Of a stretch of 23,490 nt of DNA, positions 7,965 to 17,278 are shown one piece after another. The notes under the pieces were generated by a model. It saw only the letters and a list, made by a program, of their open reading frames with translations, made no database searches and was not told the DNA's origin. The translations under genes and the position numbers were made by a program. The stretch is from the NCBI RefSeq assembly GCF_025024155.1, contig NW_026251876.1:1-23490 (forward strand), written 5' to 3'. This DNA comes from Gamsiella multidivaricata (Eukaryota; Mortierellomycota; Mortierellomycetes; Mortierellales; Mortierellaceae). The first letter of the stretch is position 1; each line of letters begins with the position of its first letter.

Positions 7965-10146
7965 GGCACGAGTGCCATACACTATATAGGCAGTCTCGGA
8001 TAGAGTAGTTTTAAGAGCGAGCAGGTAATCTGCCATTAATCTTTGAAAGCATTACGCGTCTTACTGGCAATGCCATTATTCTGCAATTGATCCATCCTGA
8101 GCTAATCCCTGAGGATGACCAACCGTTAACTGCATTCATGCACGATAGCTTAAAGCCTTTATCTAATCATTTTCAAACGGGTAATGAACCAGGCCCTCGG
8201 CAACATGTCCTCTGGTTTCAACTCTTGACAGAAACGCGATATCCCCCCGAGATCGGCATAAACGGATTGAGTATGTACGTACTGAATAAGACCAACTTGG
8301 CCATCAACACAAACAAGTGCAACATCTGAAGTACACAGATCTCACTGCTGGTTTTTGTGATTTCGCGACCTTACCCCTATCTTCAGCGACCCTGCTGCAC
8401 CGCTCGATTCACCTCGCAGTCGAACGGAGCCATTCGCTTCGAACGAGGAATGCTTCAACGCCAAGCGATGCTTTGGCTTTGTTCCGATTGCTGTTACCTA
8501 TTTGTTATTGGGCTACTATAACTGTATTATATATTACAAACATCATACCAACAAGGGAGCCATTCTTAATTAAGGATATGCTATGCTTTTCATTCCCATC
8601 CCATTCTGCGCAGCCTAAACTCGATTGCATTACTTAAACACGTGCGGACAGGACTGAAGTGTGGCCCAACTTGCACTTGAAAACGCTCGGCGACAGGTCG
8701 GCACCCGCAAGCAATAGTTGAGTCTCAAGAGCCAAGGGAGGAAGAGCAAGAGGGTCATGTTCCTTGCGAAGCCGGTGTTGACTCTAAGATCCCGTTCCCC
8801 GATGTCTTCGCATCAATGAGCTTGGAAAGATGGCAGAGATCGATTGATTCAGGATTCTTCGTCGACGCGTTGAAATAGAACCCCTATTGTAGGCGGAGCA
8901 TCCCACGGACCGGGTCTTCTCGCATCTGCTAACATCGAAGGCAGGCATTGCTAGTACATCCTGTACGACGTTTGTTCTGAACTGCTCGCGTCTGGAAAGG
9001 GGAGGCTCGGCCGTGAACCAGGCGTATCGACAATGCCACGCCGCATGGCCCTTGGTAGGCTGCGGACACCAGTTATAGCGAGGGGCAATGCCTGTTGGTC
9101 TCGCACGTATGAGTTGAGGAAGGGGATTCAGGGGCAGTGATTAAATAACTTCAGTTAGGTTGATCTGCAATGAAGCACGAACAGCAAATCAACATGATCC
9201 ATTTATGAGATGAAGAAAACGGGGCTACCGACAGGAGATACAGGGTGACCCACAGGGAAACGAAGCGTAGCGAAAGGATCCGGAGCAAAAAAGAAATGGA
9301 AAAGAAATGAGTAAGAGGAACTAGAGTGTGCATGCGGAAAAGGCTTAAGCCAAAGTGCTTTGCAAACTGGCATACCTGCAAGTGTTATCCTTTTGCGGAA
9401 AGTTTTCCTTGTGCGAGCGAGCGGGATGTATGATTGATTGATGGTATAATGCAATAGTTAAACGATCCTTGGCGCTTCACGTCGTATCCGAAGGTCTAGA
9501 AGTGATAATAAGAAACGCCAGTGCAAGTACATTTTGATCAACACAGACAGATAGATGATACTGCAAAAACTTGAAATGTGGTTGGATGGATATACCCTTG
9601 AGGGTCAAGAAGACTTGACCTGAACGTCTCCAGGCACAAGGGGCGTCAAAGCAGCCTCATCCATCAACAGACTAGTATGGCACGACCATAGAAGAGTGAT
9701 GACTCCGCGCGGCAAGAAGCGACGCGAAGGCGCGTAGGAGTTCAGTCCCATGAGCGTTAAAGGCCAGAGGCCCCCTGGCCACCCTCAGGACCTTACTTCG
9801 ACCCCACGAACCGTCATCGGTAATGCATACAGCTGCCTTTCCTCCACAATTCTCCGAAAAGACGCAAGACTAAACCAAATGAAAGATCATGGATTACCAT
9901 GGGAGGCATCGCCAATGGCAAAGGAGGGCATCCTGCTCTTCTTCTAACGACCAGTCGCTCGGTTCAGTAGTTGATGGAGGCCAATTAAGAGAAAAGGGTT
10001 GTGGTGTTTTTTCAAGTAGACAAGGGTGCTGAAGTCAGATGGCAAATTTAGTAGTCTCTTCCCCTCCACAAAAAAGACCCTGCGCATCAAGTCAGCAACA
10101 TCGCCACCAGTTACACCACATCTTTTTACAGAGCCACATCGCAAGC
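7965..10146. other. About 2.2 kb with no convincing gene
   Basis: Only short ORFs without recognisable motifs are present. An ATG-less open stretch of 65 codons on the plus strand (8681-8878) reads as fairly normal protein (for example DVFASMSLERWQRSID). It could be an exon fragment or a decayed gene, but no matching splice partner was found. The segment next to 10146 would hold the promoter of the following gene. Confidence 0.5.
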
Positions 10147-12180
10147 ATGTCCGACGATAAACGCGCCACGAAGAAGAGGAGAACGACATTCACTTTCAGT
10201 CCTGGGCAGCAACTCGCTCGAATACAGTTTGTCCTTCGGCATCAAGCTGCGACTCTAAAGGAGCTGATATCGCAATATGCAAAATCGTTTCGCTATGTAA
10301 CATACACTGTGGCTATGGATTCGCTCCACAAAGTTCTTGCTTGCGTTCAAGAAACCGGCTCTCAGGAGCAGCAGCAATGAGCAACCGAGACACGAGCTGC
10401 GTTAAAAGTATATTCTCTCCTTTTTATTCTTTGTATAGCTTTCTCTCCTTGTCGGAGGTCCTGACACTCTGCACTTTATATTTGTAGGATAGAAGGAATC
10501 TCAGGGCACTTCGAGAGATTTTTGCTCGTCCTGCGGAGGACGATCAAGAGGAACTGGCCAGTGCAGTGGCATCAGGCGCTGCCAGGGCACTGACGAATGC
10601 CATTTCACCAGTCATCGAGCATACGAACAGAAGGGTTCGAGAGAAGTTCTCTTTTCCTCCTCCATCCTCCTCGTTCTCGGAGACCGAGGTATATCTGGGT
10701 AGTGTGCCCAGGATAGGCCTGTCTATTGTATTTTTCACATCATAGTAACCTCTTCCTGTTCTCTCCATGCAAGCTGTCCTCAAATACTACAGATATTGCA
10801 CGGTAGCTGTTCCTTGTACGTTGACTACATCTTTATTTTCATCGGAGGGCGCGGTTATTGTGTGATAAGTTCAGTGGTACCTAAACTCGTGTTTCCTTAC
10901 TCTGTAGGGTCCGTTGGTCAGCAACCCTACCAACACATCTCGCAGCGGTGACGAAGAGATCTGCAGTGACGACATACCAGATGCGATCGAGGTTACGTGC
11001 GACTTGGAGCTGCCCGACGGCGCTATTATTTGCGAGGTTAATCTCACACAATACATGAAGCGCTGCCTACAAGAGATCAAGCAAGAGGAAGACCTGAAGG
11101 TTGCATCACATTCAGATGAGATATTACTCTTAAATAATATCCTCATATGCCACGAGGATCAAGAGCCAGGGCCCATTGTCAAGCGATCCGGCCTATATGC
11201 TGCGCTCTTGGAGCTACGAAAGGAGCAGGACATGGATGAGCATCAGCTTCCAGGACAAGATCAACTGGAACTTCTTGAAGTTGCACGGAAACTCGCTAAA
11301 TTTTCAGCAACCGCGCGGCCAGCAGATGTTGTCTTCCCAGAGTACAAGCCAGGAGCTACGGACTACAACTGCGGTCTGGAGGCTATGTATGCCTTCGCCA
11401 GTCATGTACAGGCTGTGCCATCAACTTCATGTGAAGCGGACTTCACTGTCCATTACGTGGCTTCCATGTTGTCGGCGTTGCAAGGAAGAGACCACAACTT
11501 TACTTATGACACCCTATCCACCCATGTCAAAACAAGACGGCCAGATGTGACACTAAGCGTTGACGGCAAGGAAATTTTCTTTTGCAAGATCACCTCTCAA
11601 AAAAGGGCAGGCGAGAAAAAAAAGGTCTCTTTGGATCTCATCCGCCTCGGCCGATTTATGAAGGCGGCTATCAACAGTGGCGTGAGTAAGCCCATCGGTG
11701 TCCTTGTGGCAGGTAGTTCATTTTTCTTCGGCGAGTGGCATGGAAAATAGATGGTTTGAGCTTCAATAATGCACGTCGCTTTTAATATCTATCTATTTCG
11801 CCATCACTGTAGGCCTTGTGGTACGGCTTTACTGGATGGAACTTGCAGGACCGGGAATTTACATCATGCAGCAATACGGCGCGATTCATCTTCCAGCGCA
11901 GACTAGCCAGCTGGGCCAGATGGTCTTGCACCTGCCGGTACTGCTTGAGGCCAAGGTAACGCCACGCTGTCTGTTTTTGACTACCTACCCTACTCTCTCT
12001 CTCTCTCTCTCTTTCTCATTCTATTTCCCCCTGCTTTTTCTGATGCCTTATCATCGATTTCATATGTTACAGGCACGCCTGGACGAAATCGGGAAGAAGA
12101 TGAGCGATCGGCCGGCATCGACTTTCCTGCTCTGGATAAGACCGAACATAGGCTCGCCTGCCCTCAAGCAGTTCCTCTGA
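10147..12180 (+). CDS. Gene 1: spliced PD-(D/E)XK-like fungal protein with an in-frame TGA
   Basis: I propose five exons: 10147-10407, 10488-10688, 10908-11712, 11813-11955 and 12073-12180. All joins keep frame and have GT-AG ends (donors GTATAT, GTATAT, GTAGTT, GTAACG). The total is 505 codons, one of them a TGA at 10378-10380 (codon 78). Residues 1-12 are basic (KRATKKRR, a possible nuclear signal). A helical N-terminal region and an acidic middle follow. The C-terminal part resembles the PD-(D/E)XK nuclease fold: E330 in a helix, D367 in RRPDV, then strand EIFFCKI, a basic KKKVSLDLIRLGRF helix and two more strands. The position expected to be the catalytic Glu of (D/E)XK is Phe or Cys, so nuclease activity is doubtful. 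An alternative weak donor (GTTCAA, about 10345) would remove the TGA in frame. The family is unnamed to me and the function is not known. Confidence 0.7.
11994..12012 (+). repeat. CT dinucleotide microsatellite in an intron of gene 1
   Basis: A short (CT)n run lies inside the last intron of gene 1 (11956-12072). It extends the pyrimidine tract of that intron and is likely to vary in length. Confidence 0.8.
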
Positions 12181-12464
12181 AAGTTGGAAACAACATACAG
12201 TACCAGACAAAACTAGAACAAGTTTTAAATACTCTGCAGTAGCACAAATATCTCAGTAATGGCTGGTTGAATTGCAGCAAAACTTGGAATGAGAGTGGAA
12301 ATACTATTCATTAATATGTTCTATAGGTCTCAGTGCGATTCTCAACGGTACTGTTGAGAAATTGCAACGCCAACATTCTGAAAAAAAAATCCCTTCATTA
12401 CTTCTTCATCGAGATCTCCGGAGCGGATTAGTTAATAAGTCCTATGTCTATGGGGATTCTCGTT

Positions 12465-12944
12465 AATAAAAAAAGCGCCGCATTCATCTGGTCTTACGTC
12501 TCATTGCTTGAACCCTACAACAAGAATGAGATCACAGGTCATATTAATCCTCCGCCCCTCCAGTTGAGGTTGAAGGCGAGGCCGAGTACGAAGTCGAATC
12601 GATCTTGGATTCGCGTTACCGCTTATAACAAGGCGAAGAAAGTGAAGAGAACTGACTTTATTAGTAATTGCTGTGCATGAATATATATACTATGATGACT
12701 ATTGTTACATCGCTACAGCAAGTTGCAGTATCTTGTTGATTGGAAGGATTTCGCTCCGGATGACCGGACTTGGGAGCCAGCCAAGAACCTCGCTTATTGC
12801 AAGGATCTCACCGAGGAGCTCCATCAGCAGTATCCTGCCAAGCCCGATCCTGTTTTGCGCTCCCGGGGAGTCGCTCCAAAGAGAGGGGTTCTGTCGCGAA
12901 TCAAGGTTCGGGCAGAATTGCAATTGCTCGCCACGCGAGTCTGA
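12465..12944 (+). pseudogene. Ty3/gypsy Pol C-terminus relic with chromodomain
   Basis: The motif VSLLEPY (12496 onward), a hallmark just after gypsy integrase, is followed by a Pro-rich linker, the chromodomain start (EYEVESILDSRYR) and the chromodomain core YLVDWKDFAPDDRTWEP. The C-terminal tail ends at a stop at 12944. The reading frame is broken at least once in the Pro-rich linker. About 96 nt (12623-12718) with stops separate the two halves of the chromodomain. Nothing of the integrase core or reverse transcriptase remains to the left. In chromoviruses this domain steers integration to particular chromatin. Here it is a dead 5'-truncated copy. Confidence 0.8.
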
Positions 12945-13033
12945 ATGAAAGCATATCCTGTTTAAGGTTGCTTGCCCGTTCCAAGTACGCGCTTGCCCGT
13001 GTCTACCTTGCCTATTCCATGGGAGTTACTTTA

Positions 13034-13226
13034 TGTCACGGTTCCGAGCACGGGAGCTTATTGGATATAAGCTATCGATCTGGGGCCTCGAGCCATACTT
13101 TACTCACGTACAAACGGCCCACTTAGTTGCCCTAGTCAAACCCTAGTCTACAATAAAATATCTTCCTACCTTGTACTCGCTCTTGCTCCTCCATCCCTTA
13201 CTCACCTGCCTGTCTAGAACTTGACA
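13034..13226 (+). mobile_element. 3' LTR of the chromodomain gypsy element
   Basis: It starts TGTCACGGTTCC and ends AGAACTTGACA, so the ends TGTCA/TGACA are perfect inverted repeats as in retrotransposon LTRs. The length is 193 bp. It contains a GATATAAGC TATA-like element (about 13063) and an AATAAA polyadenylation signal (13152-13157). It begins 90 bp after the stop of the chromodomain relic, the usual layout for a 3' LTR. The partner 5' LTR is missing, so no target duplication can be verified. Confidence 0.7.
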
Positions 13227-14378
13227 GTGGCGGGAATATGAATGGCTCATTTGCCAAGTCGGACTCAGCGTCGCCTTGATGGGCCTTGCGGAACCATCTC
13301 TTCTTGATAAGGCAAATACGTAGTACTTGCACCTCTTATCAATCAACATCGCTTAAAAAAGCAACAGCAGACCAGACTAGTGATATGAAGAAAAAGGTAT
13401 GTACAGAGGTAGGATCCGACTTTCAAACGCACCACATACTGAATGCGAACGGGGATTGTGAGGTGAACGACATCATAGACGCGCTCAGCATTGTGCTCTT
13501 CAAGCTGATAGAGCACTGTGGTTAATGACGTATTATGATGGCCTTGCTTAATAGTACTTTCGACCTAATTACAACAAGAAAAGAGCAAAGATGGACAACT
13601 GAATGAAACTGGCATTAACAAAAAAAAAAAAAAAAAAAAAGAATAAATACTTAGAAATAGAAATAAAAATAATAACAAAAGATTCACTGTGCCATCTGCA
13701 ACAGACTCTCTTAGTTAGATGTTCTTCGCATGGACAGAGGCTCCATAAAACAAGGGCTCTCGCACCTTGGTCTCCATCTGTTACAGAGCAAAGCGGCCAA
13801 GATAACGCTGATTCATGCTGTAGATGTCTCCAAACAGAACTTTGCACTGCGACATCTGCTTGCTGTTTGGCTTGGCATGCCTGACCTTGAAGTGCCTTGT
13901 GGCGGTCACTTCCTGCGACTGCTTCGAATACCTGTAGCAAAGTGGATTGCGGACCCAGGGACGACTTCATGTTGCTGTGGATCTATTCATCTCCCTGACT
14001 ATCTGAGTTGGTTATATATCAGCTGTAAAGTGTGCTAAGACCCAAGGTCAAGCCCAGTACTCGAGACGATCAAAGAATCTTGTAAGATACGGAAGTAATT
14101 TAGATTTTATGCCTGTCTTATACCTTGAACCTCCCGTGGATATTACATCTGCTGCGAATTTTTTTCTGGCACATACTCTGCTACTGCTTTGGATCCAGAA
14201 CCATCGCAGAAAAAGACGCGTCAAACGACATGAGCAGGTAGGCCGTGTGGGTACGTTCTGGACGTATTTAAGCCAGAATTGTTCTGTATTCATCACCATG
14301 CCACTTTCTCCTCATCTCAACATTACATCTTTCCATTTCGTCCCCCCTTATCAACAACACATGTCACTCATATGAAAG
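13227..14378. other. About 1.1 kb with no convincing gene
   Basis: It contains a 21-bp poly-A run (13620-13640) and scattered short ORFs without motifs. A TATTTAAG element near 14267 could be a remnant promoter. The right part may be the decayed C-terminal region of the integrase relic on the minus strand, but no motif supports this. Confidence 0.5.
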
Positions 14379-15062
14379 CCTAGAACAACAGATTTCCCAG
14401 GTCGACTTTGAATGCGTTGCCGTTGACCTGCTCGACAGCCTTGTAAGGGCCGATATACAGCGGTTCAAGCCTTCTTGAGGGCCGACTGGCATGTGCTGCG
14501 ACTGAGAGGTGTTCTGTGCTAAGAAGTACCATGACACCGACACCGAAAGGCACTTTGCTGCGGAATTTATCTGCTTCTTGCTTTTGGCGATCCTGAGCAG
14601 TGATGATAGCACCTTGGCTCGAGCGAAAGCAATCATCTGAGAAGCGACGAAGTCTGAGGCCGATGGCACGTTGGTGATGGACGGTTTCAGGAGTGATGCA
14701 GGCACGAGAGAGCGGTGACCGTAGTTGAGGAAAAAGGGCGAAAATTCTGTCGATGGGTTCACCAAATTGTTGTACCAGTCCTTTTGATTGTATGAAATGT
14801 AAAAAGCAAAGCATCTCTTCAAGCGTTCGATTGGCACGCTCCGTCTGTCCATCATTCTGAGGTGATATACCGTCGACATGTTCAATTTGGTCCCCATCAT
14901 CTTCATCAATGCCGTTCAGAATTTGCTTATGAAACGAGAGTCGCGGTCGAGATGATAGTGCGCGGCATACTATGCAACTGGAACACCTGCTCGAGCAATA
15001 TCGGTGGCGGAGTCCGTGGTATGGCTTCCACAAAGATACAAAAATGGTCCTGCTTAGACAAC
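14379..15062 (-). pseudogene. Ty3/gypsy integrase relic, frameshifted
   Basis: Minus-strand fragments in alternating frames spell out the integrase core in the right order. KLSKQDHF near 15055 is followed by a DRDSRFISK block (first visible catalytic Asp context). Next come the NDGQTERANRTLEEM block with the catalytic Glu, FSPFFLNYGHRSLVP, and a C-terminal VPFGVGVMVLLSTEHL plus YIGPYKAVEQVNGNAFKVDL. A TGA (14918-14916) stands where family members have Trp after the SKF motif. At least three frameshifts or deletions separate the blocks. It is therefore a dead copy. Its opposite orientation to the chromodomain relic at 12465-13226 shows it is a separate insertion. Confidence 0.85.
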
Positions 15063-15257
15063 TTGTGGTAAATTAAGGTTTGTGCTTACGACAGTGCGCA
15101 TGACTTTGCGTTCGTACATTCAATTGCTCCAGAACCTCAGTGGACTGCACCTCCTATTACTTCTACCACTATGCAAGTTTCAGGAAGATCTAATGACTCT
15201 ATGGACTTCTATATGATTATAAAGTCTCATGTCCATGGGAACTTTTTATTGCGCACT

Positions 15258-15971
15258 GTATCTTTCCTACTTGAGGTGCACACCCTCCTCTGAGAACTCG
15301 TCTATGCCAAGGTTGAGTGTCGCCAAACGCGATCATCACCGTCGCTCAAGAACAGTCGTTCATGCCAAATGAAGTCTTAACCAAGTAGACGATCTCGACA
15401 GTGGGTCAGAATAAGCCAGCAGCTACAGTAGTAGAATATATGACCAATCGTAAACAACTCCTCTAGAGTCAGGATGGTTAGATGCACCGGCCCCACCCCG
15501 CGTTACTGCTTGAGCGCCGAATGGGGAGTCATCTCGTGAACACGCAAGACCATCGCCAACCCTCTTCTGCGGTCCGAGGTATCGAAGAGGCGTTGGATGG
15601 AAGATGGAGACAGATGCCTGCAGGGTCTTCCTGACCTTCCTGACCTTCCTGCTATGTCCACCATTCATGCGCGACTATTTCCTGTAAATAATATTGGAGG
15701 AGGGATGCGGTTGTACATTACCATAGAAATTGCAATGGGACTAAGATATTCACTTAAATAATCATCAGTCGAATGTCACCATATTCAAAGAAACGCAGAT
15801 GCGTTAATTAACTTCTCGCTCAAAGGATAATTTCACTTACTAACCGATGAATCAAGTGTGTCGGCGTGTAGTTACTCTAAATCAGAGAGCTGTTTCCGCA
15901 AGGCCACAGCTTCTGGGGCGTGCTGCTGCCAAAAAAATGTATTGCTCTGGTTCTGAATTGCAATTAACTTG
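15258..15971. repeat. 714-bp direct repeat, copy A
   Basis: This stretch recurs at 20246-20959 with a constant offset of 4988 bp. No substitution or indel was found when the two copies were read side by side. It includes the last exon-like segment and the 3' flank of a minus-strand ORF. It lacks TG...CA ends, terminal inverted repeats and a clear target duplication, so it is not an obvious LTR or DNA transposon. Confidence 0.95.
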
Positions 15972-16000
15972 TCCTCATTATTCACGTTAGAACAGGATGC
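15872..16000 (-). pseudogene. Last-exon-like segment of a minus-strand ORF (copy A)
   Basis: After a TTTTTGTAG acceptor the minus strand reads 42 codons to a TAA at 15874-15872, with the motif NTFFWQQHAPEAVALRKQ. The last 32 residues are identical to those of the copy B gene at 20860-21000, because they lie in the 714-bp repeat. Upstream of the repeat the peptide differs (SNVNNED against FRDDNEV). No upstream exon in a compatible phase with a good donor was found, so this copy is probably broken or chimeric. Confidence 0.4.
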
Positions 16001-16225
16001 CTACAAAAAGGGAGACGGCCCATCCGACATCAGTACCCCACCCAGACTGACATCCGTGTTTGTATCTTCTACCTGACAAGCGTGAAAGGGCCAGATAATT
16101 CTTTCTCCAACCATAAATGATTTGGGCAAGGCAATGGAGCATAAGAAACAGGATTATCCAACTGTCATCAAGCACGGAAGGCAGTCTAAAAGCATGATTT
16201 GCCATGAGGGTTGACAGAAAAAAGG

Positions 16226-16870
16226 GACGCCTCTTCCTAATCCAGGACTCATGTTTCGGAATGAGGACACTTACCTTTGGCGCTGGCCAGCAGGTTCCGC
16301 TAGACCAGAGCCACTTAGCCAATGAAGAGCAAGCGCCCTTAGTCGCCTGCAGTTATTCTTCAGAGGCCGTGAAGGGTGGGCTGTCCAGACCCGTCAAGAA
16401 AATATGGTAACAACAGTGAAACGAAAGCATTTCAAGTGATGATGATGGAAAAAATAAGGACGCCTCTTCCTAATCCAGGACTCATGTTTCGGAATGAGGA
16501 CACTTACCTTTGGCGCTGGCCAGCAGGTTCCGCTAGACCAGAGCCACTTAGCCAATGAAGAGCAAGCGCCCTTAGTCGCCTGCAGTTATTCTTCAGAGGC
16601 CGTGAAGGGTGGGCTGTCCAGACCCGTCAAGAAAATATGGTAACAACAGTGAAACGAAAGCATTTCAAGTGATGATGATGGAAAAAATAAAGACGCCTCT
16701 TCCTAATCCAGGACTCATGTTTCGGAATGAGGACACTTACCTTTGGCGCTGGCCAGCAGGTTCCGCTAGACCAGAGCCACTTAGCCAATGAAGAGCAAGC
16801 GCCCTTAGTCGCCTGCAGTTGTTCTTCAGAGGCCGTGAAGGGTGGGCTGTCCAGACCCATAAAGAAAACA
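16226..16870. repeat. 233-bp tandem repeat, about 2.8 copies
   Basis: Units begin with GACGCCTCTTCC at 16226, 16459 and 16692. Spacing is exactly 233 bp. Units 1 and 2 are almost identical. Unit 3 carries a few substitutions and diverges after about 16865. On the minus strand each unit contains a consensus splice donor (CCAAAG|GTAAGTGT). Confidence 0.95.
16741..16860 (-). other. Exon-like 40-codon ORF with splice donor in tandem unit 3
   Basis: On the minus strand an ATG (16860-16858) opens 40 codons ending exactly at a phase-0 donor, AAG|GTAAGTGT (donor bases 16740-16735). The product contains LAKWLWSSGTCWPAPK. In units 1 and 2 the ATG is ACG and a Gln codon (CAA) is TAA, so only unit 3 could be a first exon. 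A downstream acceptor (GATGACAG near 16161) would continue in frame with a plausible 30-residue segment, but the next join to the copy A last exon does not keep frame. Treat this as a possible exon of a decayed minus-strand gene. Confidence 0.3.
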
Positions 16871-16996
16871 GCGACAACAGTGGGAGAGCAAGAGGATGAT
16901 TCGTTAATGTACTGTTTTGATGCATCCGTATTGTCACGAAGATACAGTAGAAAGTGGGGGAGTGAAGGAGGACAAGGAGGTTTGAACGCAATATCT

Positions 16997-17162
16997 CCAG
17001 AACAATGGGCGCGAAAACTACGTCACCGAAGTGACGAACCACACGTCCCTCCATCAAAACTAGAAAATAAGCGTGTAAGCAAACACATAGTCTTAGCTTG
17101 GATCTAGGAGGGGCGTGCGGTTCGTCACTTCGGTAACGTAGTTTTCGCGCCCATTGTCCTAG
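16997..17162. mobile_element. 166-bp foldback / MITE-like element
   Basis: Two 56-bp inverted arms (16997-17052 and 17107-17162) match at 51 of 56 positions around a 54-bp spacer. The outer ends read C(C/T)AG(A/G)ACAATGGGCGCG. All five differences are transitions. Inside each arm is a small hairpin-forming palindrome, intact in the left arm (GTCACCGAAGTGAC) and changed by one base in the right. There is no coding capacity. No target duplication was recognised, so the superfamily is unassigned. It ends 116 bp before the gene 2 start codon and could contribute to its promoter. Confidence 0.75.
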
Positions 17163-17278
17163 AATCTTTGGAGGCAAAAAACCCTGATGCTTCACACGTC
17201 AACAGCATCCCACAGCTCACACATCCATACATCCCACAGGTCAATTCTCGCACTTCTCATATTTCTTCAGACTTCGAC

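Noticed and set aside
7680..8036. 118-codon minus-strand ORF
   Set aside because: It is the antisense shadow of the Cys-rich exon 2. The CCP-coding repeats on the plus strand explain its Ala/Thr-rich sequence.
15423..15668. 81-codon ORF found identically at 20411-20656
   Set aside because: Its identity follows from the duplicated DNA and is not evidence of coding. There is no motif, and it lies in the 3' flank of the minus-strand exon.
16376..16791. Two near-identical 60-codon plus-strand ORFs
   Set aside because: They are by-products of the 233-bp tandem repeat. The splice-donor logic favours the other strand.
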